DNA of 64,000 nt from Symsagittifera roscoffensis (taxonomy: Eukaryota; Xenacoelomorpha; Acoela; Convolutidae), in NCBI RefSeq assembly GCF_963678635.1, contig NC_087070.1, forward strand, positions 23,549,419 to 23,613,418. The letters are read 5' to 3'. Of the stretch, positions 11,190-22,528 are shown piece by piece. The position numbers were made by a program, and so were the translations under genes. Under the pieces are notes generated by a model. The model saw only the letters and a list, made by a program, of their open reading frames with translations, searched no databases and was not told where the DNA came from. The first letter of the stretch is position 1; each line of letters starts with the position of its first letter.

Positions 11190-11660
11190 AGAGAGAAAGA
11201 TAGATGGGATGAGGGAATAGAAAATTATAAACTGGCTTAAAGAGTTTGGAAAACGAGGAGTTCTAGAAGATCGGCTATGAAAAAATACGAAGCTGAAAAA
11301 ATTTTGAAAGGGGTGGAAGAAAAATTGAAATGATTTTATTATTTTGTGTAATTGTGTTGGAAAGAAGCACATAAAAAGTAATTTGATTTTGCCGAACATT
11401 TTTTTGGAGTTGAAATCAAGTGGGTTGGGTTGTTTATTGATTATTGACGCGTGGGTTGTGTATGAAGAGTTTATGGTGAAAGGAAATCTGGGTGTTTAGG
11501 CATTATTTTTCTCTCGTCTGTTTTGATTTGTGTGTTATGATTAGGGGTTTTTGGGAGGTAGAATGTACTTAGCCCAAGTGAGTAGAATAAAATTTGTATT
11601 TAGGCTTATTTAACTTGGTTAAAGTTGTTTAACTTCGGTATATAAATTGAGACAACTTTG
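11190..11660 (-). repeat. 3' non-coding end of lineage-2 gypsy
   Basis: Matches 2,197-2,540 and 4,508-4,870, including CTGGGTGTTTAGGCATT near 11,489. No coding signal. Being downstream of the integrase on the minus strand, it may include LTR sequence, but the LTR ends were not found. Confidence 0.5.
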
Positions 11661-12185
11661 CTAATTTTTGTATTGATTGATTAAAGAGGGTTGAATTTTT
11701 ATACGATATTTAATTAAGTTTTCAAACACGAGGGTTGTGCCTGATTTTGACCTGAATGTCTTTGGGCCATAGTTATAGATCTTGTTCAAACTGAAGATGT
11801 ATCGGCTAATAAAAGTGGTGGTGTTCAAAGTAAAATGAGATGATTTCAAACCATTTTGATTGGCTGATTTTGAAATAGTTGTTTCGAGAGAGAAAATGAA
11901 TGTTCCTAATGAAAAATTTCTTTCAGTTTATAATAAAAAGTTATTGATATCGTTAAATAATCGGAGGGTTTCTGAATTTTTTATTTTCTCTAAAATTTTA
12001 GATTGTGGAATAAAAATTTTCCAATTTTATCTTGATTGATTTTTGAGGCGAGATGATCGGCGTTGTTGTGATTTTTCTTCGATTTCGGGTATGGTTAAGA
12101 ATTTTTTTGTAGTTTACCATATAGTCTTGGTTACTGTTGGTTTTGGAGGTTTTTCTGATAATTCGTATTGAATTATATCGGGTGA
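11661..12185 (-). pseudogene. Pol tail / 3' region of lineage-2 gypsy
   Basis: Copy of 113-690 and 2,537-3,100. The minus-strand peptide SLNKIYNYGPKTFRSKSG is repeated in all copies, in the same frame within each, and ends near KSSHF. It is conserved between copies but recognised as nothing known. It may be the C-terminal pol tail or an untranslated segment. Confidence 0.4.
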
Positions 12186-12480
12186 TTATGGTAAATAACA
12201 AAAGTCTGTTGTTTTCTCTTGGTCATTACTTTCTGTTATTTTGTCAAAAATATGTAGCCCTGTAAAGGAATACAATTGTGTTATGTCACGAAGGGCATAT
12301 TCTTTCGGGTAGTATGATAGCAGGTTGTTTTTATGTTGTACAATCCCTTTTTGGTTGTGATCTGTGAGTTTATATGTGACGTCGGCAAGCTTTTCTATAA
12401 TTTGATATGGTTTTTTTCGAATAGGTAGTAGCTTTTTTGAAATTCCTTTTTGAATCATAAAGTTTGGAGCTAAAACAAAT
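12186..12480 (-). pseudogene. Integrase C-terminal domain, lineage-2 gypsy (best copy)
   Basis: An open stretch of 90 codons (12,458-12,186) reads KPYQIIEKLADVTYKL, then IVQHKNNLLSYYPKEYA. This is the small SH3-like integrase C-terminal domain of gypsy-type elements (PYxIIEK...YKL...HxNxLxPYYP). It ends SFTGLHIFDK. The same tail is found in units 1 and 2. It is the least damaged lineage-2 integrase piece. Confidence 0.8.
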
Positions 12481-13110
12481 CTAACAATCTCTTTGCATTT
12501 TTCTGATAAATTTCATAGCGTTTCTTTTTTCTACTGAAAATCCATTCTGTATGATTTCCAGGGGCTAACTTCAATAATTGTGGCTGATGAAAATCATCTT
12601 CAACAAGAGTATGTAGTGGTAGGTTATAAGAAATTCAATTTTGATTCTGTCGACAGTAACTTTTGCGTTTTTTGAGGATTTCGCCCTGAACATTATAGAC
12701 TTGCGTGGTTTTTGGTTAAGAAACAATTCATCTAGTGATGGTCCCAAAGTTGTGATAAACTGAGAACTATATGTCAATGGAAATAATTTTACGTGTGTTG
12801 AAGATTCGGTGGTTTTTTATTGTTTCCATTTGTAATACCTTGAAAGTATTCTTGTAGGGATCGGATCGCGACTAGTTTGTTTATCCATGGGGCATATGAT
12901 GTTCTTGGTTTATATTTTATATGAAACAAGTGACGTTTGTTTATGAATTCTGTTCCACAATCTGTAAATATCCAGTGTTCATATATTGTCGTGTAAGCAT
13001 AATAAGCGTTACAATTGGGTACAGAGTTAAAATCTTCATAGTGTGTAAATGCATCTACTAAAAGATTATGTATGAATTTCCTTCTGCGGAGAAGGATACA
13101 AGGAATTTGG
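12481..13110 (-). pseudogene. Integrase catalytic core, lineage-2 gypsy (11-14 kb copy)
   Basis: Minus strand: LLVDAFTHYEDF carries the first Asp (near 13,050), TDCGTEFINK the second (near 12,957), and NKLVAIRSLQEYF has Ala in place of the catalytic Glu (codon 12,867-12,869). The open stretch 12,777-12,571 then gives TLGPSLDELFLNQKPRK. There is a deletion between the second Asp and the Glu position compared with unit 1. The Glu-to-Ala change is shared with units 1 and 2. Confidence 0.8.
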
Positions 13111-13234
13111 TGACAAATGAGATTCTATGATTGAAATATATTTTTTGTCCTTAAAAGTTTTGTTTTTCTGCTATTTGCTCCTGGTATGGGAAAGGTTTTT
13201 TTTTTTTAAATTTAATGCAACCATTGCATAGTTC

Positions 13235-13600
13235 TTTTATCCAAATTGGTGCGTTTGGGAAATAAAAAGGTTGAATGAAATGCGACTATTGCAAGGCTTA
13301 GTGGTAGACAAGGAACTTTCGTGTCTTGGTGATGGTGCTCCAAAAGGTCAGTATTTTTGTTTTTTGTTGTAATAGAAAAATTTCGAAAGTTTTCGAATTT
13401 GGTGAGTTTGGAAAATAAAAATGCTGAGTGAAACTTGAATATGTTTTTTTTTGAACTTGCATGTCGTTTTGTATGCAAGAAATGTGAAGCATGAAATGCG
13501 TGTGCTGTTAAGCTTAGTAGAAGACATTGTACTTTCGTGTCTTGGTGATGGTATTCCAAAATGTCAGTATTTTCATTTTTTATTTTATTGTTGAATTTTC
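13235..13600 (-). repeat. Tandem ~212-bp subrepeats (11-14 kb copy)
   Basis: Third occurrence of the subrepeat pair. GTGTCTTGGTGATGGT occurs at about 13,320 and 13,538. It follows the integrase core directly, as in units 1 and 2. Confidence 0.65.
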
Positions 13601-13634
13601 TAAAAATCGGAATGATGTTTTATTTCCTAATATT

Positions 13635-14229
13635 GTGATACCAGCTTTAATGGGTTTTGCTGGTTTTTACGCCAAATTTCAAATTGTTGGGCAACAAGGT
13701 CAAAATGTTGATGTTTTTTTTAATAACTGAAGTGTCAATTTTTCTGTGTTGGAGAAAAAAACTATTTTATGTTCGTTCTTGGATAGATGTAATTTATCCA
13801 AATGATCTCGTATATCGAACATTTTGCTGATTGTGTTTTTCTGACTTATATCTGGAGGGCCTGACAATTTCATCATATCCGTGAGATCTTTTTCTATTAG
13901 TGGGAATCATTTTTTTTCTTTGCGGTTTTTGTGGATATGATTTCAATTGTGTATGATTTTTTTTATCCATAATGAATTTGGTATGAGTTTAAATGTATGT
14001 TTATCTAATGAGGCTACTTCATAGTGAGTGTTTTGGCAATCTATATAAACGGGAAAGTGTTCTACAAAATTTTTTCTTTGTTTAGTATCAGAGTCAGTTT
14101 TTACTACGAATTTACGTTATAATCGTGGTGATATTTTGTCTTTTGCAAAAAAGAGTTTTTTATATTGGGGTATTTTAACAGTTGTTTTCGTGTAATTAAT
14201 TCAGATAGGTGATGTAATTCGACTAGGTT
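13635..14229 (-). pseudogene. RNase H-integrase linker of lineage-2 gypsy
   Basis: Near-duplicate of 5,273-5,862, but here it continues upstream into RNase H sequence (MKLPNLFLNL then SRQKPCFSR near 14,235). This fixes the order RT - RNase H - linker - integrase on the minus strand. Stops in all frames. Confidence 0.65.
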
Positions 14230-15235
14230 TATCTGGAGAAGCAAGGTTTTTGCCTGCTGTTTAAATTTAAAAAAGGTTTGGAAGTTTCATTAGAGTAAGT
14301 TGAAGTCTGTATACCCTATGGTTTTGGTTTGGATTAGATTTCTGTGTAAAAGAAAAACTGTAGATTTATACTCTGGAAATAAAACTGTGGGATGTTTCAA
14401 TCCAAGGATTGAAAACTCAAATTCTGTTAATATATCTATTATAGCTACACATTCACTCATAAGTGTAGAGAGTCTAAGTTACGCGTGCTTAAAAAGTCTC
14501 GAGTTTGCTGATATATGGTTCATTTAGCTTAAACTTTAGGCGATAGTAAGAGTGCTACGCCAATTTTAAATTTTGAGGAGTCGCACATGGCCTAGAGTTG
14601 TTGATTTGGATCTGAAAGTGTGACTGAGATATGTTCATAGAGAAGGATTTTTATTGCATCAAAACGTGTTTGATGTTCTAATGTCTATTGAAAATTATTT
14701 TGTTATTCAAGAAAGTTATAAAATAGTCTGAGATATAATTTTAAATTAATCACATTTTTGTTTAAGAAGCTTAGGACTCCAAGGATTTCTTGGATTTTCT
14801 TTTTTTTTGATGGTGGTTAGAGTTTTAAAGTTGCATCTGTTTGGGATTATAAAGCTGTTATAGTAGTACCTTCGTTAATATGTCCAAGGAATTTTACACG
14901 GGTAAGGAGGAACTGTGATTTACCTGGGACTGCTTTTATGTTTTCTTTTAACAAAATTTGGTGGTATTTATGGAAAACTTAAAGCATTTCTTGTTTTGTT
15001 TGTAATTGTATGGAATCATCGTCTATAAAGATAAAGAAGTTTTTGCTGAGGATTTTTGATATAAAGATTATTTTCATAAGTGCAGAAAAAGCTGCTGGTT
15101 CTATGAATCTAGCATAGAACAGTCTATTAAACTCGTATTGTTGATTTCCAACAACGAAATGTGTAAGTCGACTATTTGCTCATCTAATGCCATTTTATTG
15201 TGAGCAGTATTCATATCGGTGGTGGTATAATAGTG
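14230..15235 (-). pseudogene. Second reverse transcriptase/RNase H module (RT-B), lineage 2
   Basis: Minus strand: VGNQQYEFNRLFYARFIEPAAFS is the gypsy RT segment before the catalytic box (about 15,170-15,090). FIDDDSIQLQTKQEM is the F-x-D-D box (about 15,010-15,030). Then LGVLSFLNKNVIN-type thumb sequence and a weak RNase H with CDSSKFKIGVALL near 14,570 follow. It is broken by many stops. It lies downstream of a complete extra RT/RNase H module, so each ~5-kb unit carries parts of two pol copies. Confidence 0.75.
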
Positions 15236-15453
15236 TCCGTTAATTTTTGCAAGTATTAGTTGTATTGTTCTATGGGCCAGTTATATTTTGATTCACCAAT
15301 TAGAGAGTTTAATTATTGTGCGTCTAAAACCAATTCAAGTGATTCTCTTTGAGCGGCAATAGTTACTGGGTTTTTAAATATGTTGTCTTTGGGTTGTTGT
15401 TCTTTGTTTACTTGTGATATATTTTATATGTTCGAGAAGGTCAATAAGTCTGA

Positions 15454-15790
15454 TTACTTTGTCTTGCAAGTAAATTGGTACTTTACTTGAGCATTAGTTT
15501 TTGGAAATTGCGTCGGGTTTTTGTGGAAGATGTAGTGTAGTATTTTTTTTCCAACATCAAAATTTGATGTGGCAAAAACCAGCAAATATTTTAGTAGTAG
15601 CTTTGCTAATTGTTCAAAAACTTGTTGGTTAATTTGAAAATGACAAAAATTAAACGTATTTTGAGATTTAAAACGTTGGTTTGAAACATGGGGTTTTGTC
15701 AATAAATCAAGGTTTTTTTTGATTCAGTTGTAATTTTTTTACAGAAAATTCAAAATTCATCAGTAAGGACTGTTGATTGACAAATATCTT
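15454..15790 (-). pseudogene. Protease-RT linker of the RT-B module (copy 1)
   Basis: An open stretch of 82 codons (15,702-15,454) reads LLKYLLVFATSNFDVGKK and further on FHKNPTQFPKTNAQ, the segment that precedes RT in gypsy pol. It is followed downstream by LVLDAQ and LNSLIGESKYNWP, an RT N-terminal motif, near 15,310. Same in copy 2 at 20,449-20,697. Confidence 0.6.
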
Positions 15791-15808
15791 ATAACTTTAA
15801 GATATCAT

Positions 15809-16140
15809 TCACTTTGTATACCTCGTTCTGTGTAGGGTGATGTTTCCTGTGTGGGGTATTTTTATGATTGTAAATTCTCTCATATGTGTAGAGAATTTTA
15901 GTTCCGCTCGTATAAAAAGATTATTGATATAAGGTTTTTTTTTAATTGTTCCTTGATGTGGTACTAAGAGTGCTGCGCCAATTCTAAAATTGGAAACAAC
16001 GCACATAGCGTAGTAAATTAAATGATTTGAATCTGGAATTGTGTTTGAAACTTATTCTGTAATAAGGATTTTAGTTTCATCGAAGCGTTTTTGATGTTCG
16101 AAATTCCATTCGAATATCTATTGTTGTCAAAGAAAGTTCT
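15809..16140 (-). pseudogene. RNase H of the RT-A module (copy 1)
   Basis: Minus-strand open stretch 16,006-15,809: NFRIGAALLVPHQGTIKKKP and RAELKFSTHMREFTI match the RNase H pattern (DASNxGIGAAL ... LxxSTxxREF). The leading Asp lies in another frame just upstream. Decayed. Confidence 0.7.
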
Positions 16141-16640
16141 AAGATAGTCTGATATATAGTTGCATTTCATAAACATATTTGTTTTAGGAGCTTAGCAGTC
16201 CAAGGACTTCTTAAGAGTTTCTTTTTATTTTATGGTGGTTAGAGTTTCAAAATTGCATCTATTCGGGATTTTGAATGTCTTATTATAGTACCCTCAATAA
16301 TCTGTCCAAGGAATTTCACCAGAGTAAGAAAAAATATGGTTTATCTGGGGCTTCTTTCATGTTTTTAAACAGATTCGGTGGCGTTTATCTAAGATTTCAA
16401 ACATTTCTTGTTTTGTTTGTGCTTGCATGAAAACATCGTCAAATATCATGATGTTGCATTTGTTTTACAAAAGTCCGGAAGGAAGGGCAATTTTGTATTG
16501 TGAAATATCGTATTGTTGTAATGCTATTTTATCTGTGTTTTCAGCGTATTTGCTAGATGAAACTGTTACTCTAATAACTCTTGATTGTTGTTATATTGGT
16601 GAAACTGGATGATAGAAAAGTCATATTTAGGTCCTGTTAG
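16141..16640 (-). pseudogene. Reverse transcriptase of the RT-A module (copy 1)
   Basis: Minus strand: MIFDDVFMQAQTKQEMFEIL carries a degenerate x-F-D-D catalytic box at about 16,434-16,446. LTLVKFLGQIIEGTIIR follows near 16,230, the standard segment after the box (VKFLGxxI). Stops interrupt. The open plus-strand frame at 16,427-16,612 is only the antisense of this. Confidence 0.75.
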
Positions 16641-17325
16641 TGGATTTAAACGTATTTTTTGTTAAAATAGGGTGTAGGTTCAAAAAAAAGAGGTTGTTTA
16701 ATCAATCTATGGAAAATTGTTAGGAATGTATAATTGAGTTTTGTTCATTTGTCTTTTATTTGCAATTTACTGTTAAAGATGTTTATAGTTGGGATATATT
16801 CGATAATAAATGGTATTCTAACTATGTTAGATGTAAAAACTTTGATGTGAAATAATTGTTTGAAAAGTTTTTATAGAATTCTATTTTATTCCATTGTTCG
16901 TGTTGGTGTGAGAAAAAATTGATTTTTTTTCCCAAAATTTGTTAAACTTGTGCCTTGTGCAGTTGCTAGTTTACAAGGAATTTTTAAAGGGAAAGTTTTG
17001 GGAGAAGATTTTGGATTTGAATCTATGTAGGGATGTTGATTTTGTTTGATTCTGCGCCAGAGGTGAATTAAAAAATCTAATTGAAGATCTGTTGGTTGAA
17101 ATTTTTTTTCTTGGTTTTCTAAAAGTAGTGGGATTATGCAATTTTTTTGTTGTTGGTGATACTTTGTTTGTTGTATTTTGGTATACATTAGTCAGACTTG
17201 AATTACTTTCATTTTTATGTGGAGTATGGTATTTTGATTGTTACTTGGTTTTTGAGGATTGAAACTATTTAAATCATTTTGATAAAAATTCGATTCAATT
17301 GTTGTTTCATATTCACGCTCTATTT

Positions 17326-17458
17326 TAAGCATTTTAATAATTGCATGTTAAGCATGTTAATAGTGTAGTATGAGTCTATTTAAGCATGTTAATAGTATAG
17401 TATGAGTAAGCATCTAAAAAATAGCATGTTAAGCATGTTAATAGTGTAGTATGAGTCT
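17326..17458. repeat. Minisatellite of AAGCATGTTAATAGTGTAGT type (copy 1)
   Basis: Three to four imperfect copies of a ~25-45-bp unit: AAGCATGTTAATAGTGTAGT followed by ATGAGT, spaced by short variable linkers. A matching cluster is at 22,290-22,427 in the second copy of the 5-kb duplication. Confidence 0.85.
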
Positions 17459-17459
17459 C

Positions 17460-18190
17460 TTTTCTGTCTCGCTTTTGTCATCTGTGCTTTCACAGTGTTT
17501 GTGGCTTAATTGTAAATCTGAACGTTTAGTATTGTCTATTTCTGGAGGGTCTGAGCTTGTTTAATTTGTACATTGTACTTGATTGATTTGTTTTTGATGT
17601 TTTGATGTACTTCTTCTGTAGTTTTGATTTTGTTTGTGTAACTTTCGTAGCAGTGACTGGAAATATATTTTTGATCTGTTTTGATAGGTGTTGTTACTGG
17701 TTCTAGAATTATCACGAGATCTATCCGTATAATAATTATTATTTGGTCTTTTGTTAGAATTGTTTTGTTATATATTATTTGAGTGATTCTTATTTTGATT
17801 GTTTGAATAGTTTCGGTTCCGACTATTTGAAGGTTTTTGGCGAACGGGCAATAGTATAGTATCTATTCCGAGGGTTCTAAAATGAGCGGTTACTATCAAA
17901 GTTTGAATAAAATATTCTCTTAGATTTTGATCTAGAGTAAATTTTTCAATACTGTTTGTTTTAAATATTTGATCTCCTATATCTATTTTGTGAATAGTGT
18001 TGTCACTTTTGTCAATCTGGTGATCTTCTTTGAAAACATTCGAGTAGGGGGTTGTGATTTGCTATTATTCTAGAAGTTTGAGAGTGGTTTCGTTGAGCTA
18101 TTATTAATTTGAACATTTTTTTTGGTAAATTTTGATCTTTGTTCATTTATTGATAAAAACATATGCTTAATTCTCTATGTTTTTGTGGTC
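17460..18190 (-). pseudogene. gag basic region / protease upstream part (copy 1)
   Basis: The equivalent of 22,529-22,867, where a 112-codon minus-strand frame stays open and is very rich in Asn, Ser and Arg (RNRNYSNNQSKNHSNN). It lies immediately after the zinc knuckle, as expected for a nucleocapsid tail or gag-pol joint. In this copy it is broken by stops. Confidence 0.45.
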
Positions 18191-19925
18191 TATTTAAGTT
18201 AATTTGCTGTTTTTGTCTGCATTCAGCAATGCTATATCCTTATCTATGACAATTGCTACAGCATTTTTTGAATGATGGTTTGCCTATGAATTTTGAAATC
18301 TTTTTATGGACTCCTAGAATTCGAGTAATTTTTTCGGCTAACTCTTTGGTAGATTCTTGGCTTTTAATAATTATTGAAGTTGCTGTTCGCACAATACTTA
18401 CGTACTGTAGCTTTAATTTTTCTGTTCCCACTAATTCCATTGCGATTTCAGATTGTTCTTAATTACCTACTAATTTTCAGAAATCTATATTGGGTTCTGA
18501 TTGATGATGGATGTGATGCTCTCTTTTTCGTAATTGTGGTTTTGAATTCATCATTAGAATTTCGGTCAGTTTTGAATTGTTGTAATCCTGGATATCAAGA
18601 AAAAAAATTTCGCACTAAAAATTTATTTTGCTTCATACTGCGAGTTGTTTTTTTGTTTTGTTCGGGAGTCGTTGCATAAAACACTTTGAAGTTGTTTGTT
18701 TCGTTCATAGTCGATCATTTTTGAAAATGATTGTGTTTCCAGTCGGTTTTAATATCTGTGGCTAAAATTGAAAACTTTTTTCAGTTGCGCCATCGAGTTT
18801 GTTTGGATTAATGCTAATGTATCCAATTTTGATGTAGAGGTGTGCTTATAGGTTATGGGCCCATATCATAGATTAAATTTTTGTAACAGCTTACTGAGTA
18901 CTCAGGATCTGTTCTTGATGAACCATGAAAGGTTTATTGGATATTATAGATTCTTCCACCCTAAGGTAAGGATTCATTGTTTTTTGTAGAGATTTTTCTG
19001 TGTTTGTTGTTAGTCTAAAATTTGATTTTTTTTGGATTTTGTGTTGTTGTAAAAAGTAAGGTAATGAGATTTCGTTTCGTGATGGTAATCTTGAGTGTTT
19101 TAATGGTTTTGTGCTTGTATATTATTAATAAGCACTGCCTGATTTAGTATTTGAGGAAATTATTGCTGTGGTTATCGTGGTTGTTGGGGGTTCAGATATG
19201 GTTCGAAAAAATATGGTTTGAAAAATATCATCGGGTTGATCTATAATATTCCAGTGATTGTTTTGTTGGTTTTTGTTATTTATTGATGTTGATTTTGATG
19301 GAAGTAATTTTCATCTTTAGAATAGTGTGGTTGGTTTTTTGTGAATTGGCTGTTAGTTAGTTTTTTGTGTTGAAAAAATGTATAGTTTTCGGTGCGATCT
19401 GTCGGAGATTTTAACATATCATTAAACACCTTGATTGAAATTTTGGTTTTGGTATTTATTGAGTATAATTATTTTCCTGAGGTTAAATTTGTGTCTGAGA
19501 ATTTGGTTTTGCTATTGGATTGCTGATATTATTATTTGTTAAAAAGTCCTAGTTATGATTAGGAAAGTTATTGCCATTTCCGTGTTTTTGTTTAGTAGGT
19601 TGTCGTTTTTTGGTTATTGGTCTATTTGTTTGGTAATCCAAAAGCAATTATTTGGGGATAATGGATGGTTAAACTGAGGATTTTACAGTTGTTTGTGGCC
19701 AAGGAGTTTTAATTTTTTTTTTGGTATCGTAAGTGTTGGGTGAATAGCGCAAATATTTGTTGGGTTGTTGTAGGTAGTGTTGCAAATATTTCTTCAATTA
19801 CAAAGTGTGATGGAGTTTGGATATCTTGTTGTGCTAAATTTGAAGTTCCATTATGGGTTTCCTGTGTATTTATGAATGTTGAATTTAAGCTGTTAGTTTT
19901 GATTGATTTGTTTTTGATGTTTTGA
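18190..19925 (-). pseudogene. gag remnant with degenerate CCHC zinc knuckle (copy 1)
   Basis: Minus strand: an open stretch 18,440-18,240 (LVGTEKLKLQYVSIVRTATS ... KELAEKITRILG) ends KKCCSNCHR. It then continues through a stop to GYSIAEC (about 18,262-18,217). That is C-x2-C-x4-x-x4-C with Tyr in the His position. Sequence upstream to 19,925 is A-rich and gag-like without clear domains. The knuckle identifies the gag end of lineage 2. Confidence 0.65.
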
Positions 19926-19972
19926 TGTACTTCTTCTGTAGTTTTGATTTTGTTTCACAATTTATGTAAAAC

Positions 19973-20240
19973 TTAAAGCATTTCTTGTTTTGTTTGTAAT
20001 TGTATGGAATCATCGTCTATAAAGATAAAAAAGTTTTTGCTGAGGATTTTTGATATAAAGATTATACTCATAAGTGCAGAAAAAGCTGCTGGTTCTATGA
20101 ATCTAGCATAGAATAGTCTATTAAACTCGTATTGTTGATTTCCAACAACGAAATGTGTAAGTCGACTAAATTGCTCATCTAATGCCATTTTTTTGTGAGC
20201 AGTATTCATATCGGTGGTGGTATAATAAATTCCGTTAAAT
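19973..20240 (-). pseudogene. RT-B fragment with FIDD box (copy 2)
   Basis: A 78-codon open stretch (20,209-19,973) carries NQQYEFNRLFYARF and FIFIDDDSIQLQTKQEM, cut at the duplication junction. This is the cleanest view of the RT-B catalytic region. The box is F-I-D-D rather than Y-x-D-D. Confidence 0.8.
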
Positions 20241-20448
20241 TTTGCTAGTATTAGTTGTATTGTTCTATGGGCCAGTTATATTTTGATTCACCAATTAGAG
20301 AGTTTAAGTATTGTGCCTCTAAAACCAATTCAAGTGATTCTCCTTGAGCGGCAATAATTACTGGGTTTTTAAATATGTTGTCTTTGGTTTGTTGTTCTTT
20401 GTTTACTTGTGATATATTTTATATGTTCGAGAAGGTCAATAAGTCTGA

Positions 20449-20697
20449 TTACTTTGTCTTGCAAGTAAATTGGTACTTTACTTGAGCATTAGTTTTTGGA
20501 AATTGCGTCGGGTTTTTGTGGAAGATGTAGTGTAGTATTTTTTTTCCAACATCAAAATTTGATGTGGCAAAAACCAGCAAATATTTTAGTAGTAGCTTTG
20601 CTAATTGTTCAAAATCTTGTTGGTTAATTTGAAAATGACAAAAATTAAACGTATTTTGAGATTTAAAACGTTGGTTTGAAACATGGGGTTTTGTCAA
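20449..20697 (-). pseudogene. Protease-RT linker of RT-B (copy 2)
   Basis: Same as 15,454-15,702 with a single residue change (QQDFEQL instead of QQVFEQL). Confidence 0.6.
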
Positions 20698-20799
20698 TAA
20701 ATCAAGGTTTTTTTTGATTCAGTTGTAATTTTTTTACAGAAAATTCAAAATTCATCAGTAAGGACTGTTGATTGACAAATATCTTATAACTTTAAGATA

Positions 20800-21610
20800 T
20801 CATTCACTTTGTATACCTCGTTCTGTGTAGGGTGATGTTTCCTGTGTGGGGTATTTTTATGATTGTAAATTCTCTCATATGTGTAGAGAATTTTAGTTCC
20901 GCTCGTATAAAAAGATTATTGATATAAGGTTTTTTTTTTTATTTGTTCCTTGATGTGGTACTAAGAGTGCTGCGCCAATTCTAAAATTGGAAACATCGCA
21001 CATAGCGTAGTAAATTATATGATTTGAATCTGGAATTGTGTTTGAAACTTATTCTGTAATAAGGATTTTAGTTCCATTCGAATATCTATTGTTGTCAAAG
21101 AAAGTTCTAAGATAGTCTGATATATAGTTGCATTTCATAAACATATTTGTTTTAGGAGCTTAGCAGTCCAAGGACTTCTTAAGAGTTTCTTTTTATTTTA
21201 TGGTGGTTAGAGTTTCAAAATTGCATCTATTCGGGATTTTGAATGTCTTATTATAGTACCCTCAATAATCTGTCCAAGGAATTTCACCAGAGTAAGAAAA
21301 AATATGGTTTATCTGGGGCTTCTTTCATGTTTTTAAACAGATTCGGTGGCGTTTATCTAAGATTTCAAACATTTCTTGTTTTGTTTGTGCTTGCATGAAA
21401 ACATCGTCAAATATCATGATGTTGCATTTGTTTTACAAAAGTCCGGAAGGAAGGGCAATTTTGTATTGTGAAATATCGTATAGTTGTAATGCTATTTTAG
21501 CTGTGTTTTCAGCGTATTTGCTAGATGAAACTGTTACTCTAATAACTCTTGATTGTTGTTATATTGGTGAAACTGGATGATAGAAAAGTCATATTTATGT
21601 CCTGTTAGTG
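20800..21610 (-). pseudogene. RT-A and RNase H (copy 2)
   Basis: Duplicate of 15,809-16,640. The degenerate FDD box is at about 21,402-21,414 and the RNase H near 20,800-21,000. A ~25-bp deletion near 21,065 removes part of the RT-RNase H connection found in copy 1. Confidence 0.7.
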
Positions 21611-22289
21611 GATTTAAACGTATTTTTTGTTAAAATAGGGTGTAGGTTCAAAAAAAAGAGGTTGTTTAATCAATCTATGGAAAATTGTTAGGAATGTATA
21701 ATTGAGTTTTGTTCATTTGTTTTTTATTTGCAATTTACTGTTAAAGATGTTTATAGATGGGATATATTCACTAATAAATGGTATTCTAACTATGTTAGAT
21801 GTAAAAACTTTGATGTGAAATAATTGTTTGAAAAGTTTTTATAGAATTCTATTTTATTCCATTGTTCGTGTTCGTGTGAGAAAAAATTGATTTTTTTTCC
21901 ATAATTTGTTAAACTTGTGCCTTGTGCAGTTGCTAGTTTACAAGGAATTTTTAAAGGGAAAGTTTTGGGAGAAGATTTTGGATTTGAATCTATGTAGGGA
22001 TGTTGATTTTGTTTGATTCTGCGCCAGAGGTGAATTAAATAATCTAATTGAAGATCTGTTTGTTGAAATTTTTTTTCTTGGTTTTCTAAAAGTAGTGGGA
22101 TTATGCAATTTTTTTTGTTGTTGGTGATACTTTGTTTGTTGTATTTTGGTATACATTAGTCAGACTTGAATTATTTTCATTTTTATGTGGAGTATGGTGT
22201 TTTGATTGTTACTTGGTTTTTGAGGATTGAAACTATTTAAATCATTTTGATAAAAATTCGATTCAATTGTTGTTTCATATTCACGCTCT

Positions 22290-22427
22290 ATTTTAAGCAT
22301 GTTAGTAATTGCATGTTAAGCATGTTAATAGTGTAGTATGAGTCTATTTAAGCATGTTAATAGTGTAGTATGAGTAAGCATCTAAAAAATAGCATGTTAT
22401 GCATGTTAAAAGTGTAGTATGAGTCTC
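22290..22427. repeat. Minisatellite (copy 2)
   Basis: Duplicate of the array at 17,326-17,458, with substitutions such as AAAAGTGTAGT in the last unit. Confidence 0.85.
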
Positions 22428-22528
22428 TTTTCTGTCTCGCTTTTGTCATCTGTGCTTTCACAGTGTTTGTGGCTTAATTGTAAATCTGAACTTTTAGTAT
22501 TGTCTATTTCTGGAGGGTCTGAACTTGT

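Larger units (their letters stand above)
14970..19962 (-). repeat. ~4.97-kb tandem duplication, copy 1
   Basis: Positions 14,970-19,962 repeat at 19,965-24,840 with only scattered substitutions and small indels. Examples are 15,454-15,702 versus 20,449-20,697, 16,427-16,612 versus 21,395-21,580, and 18,240-18,440 versus 23,208-23,408. Offset is 4,995 bp at the left and 4,968 bp further right. The junction at 19,960-19,968 joins gag-side sequence directly to RT-B sequence. Confidence 0.92.
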
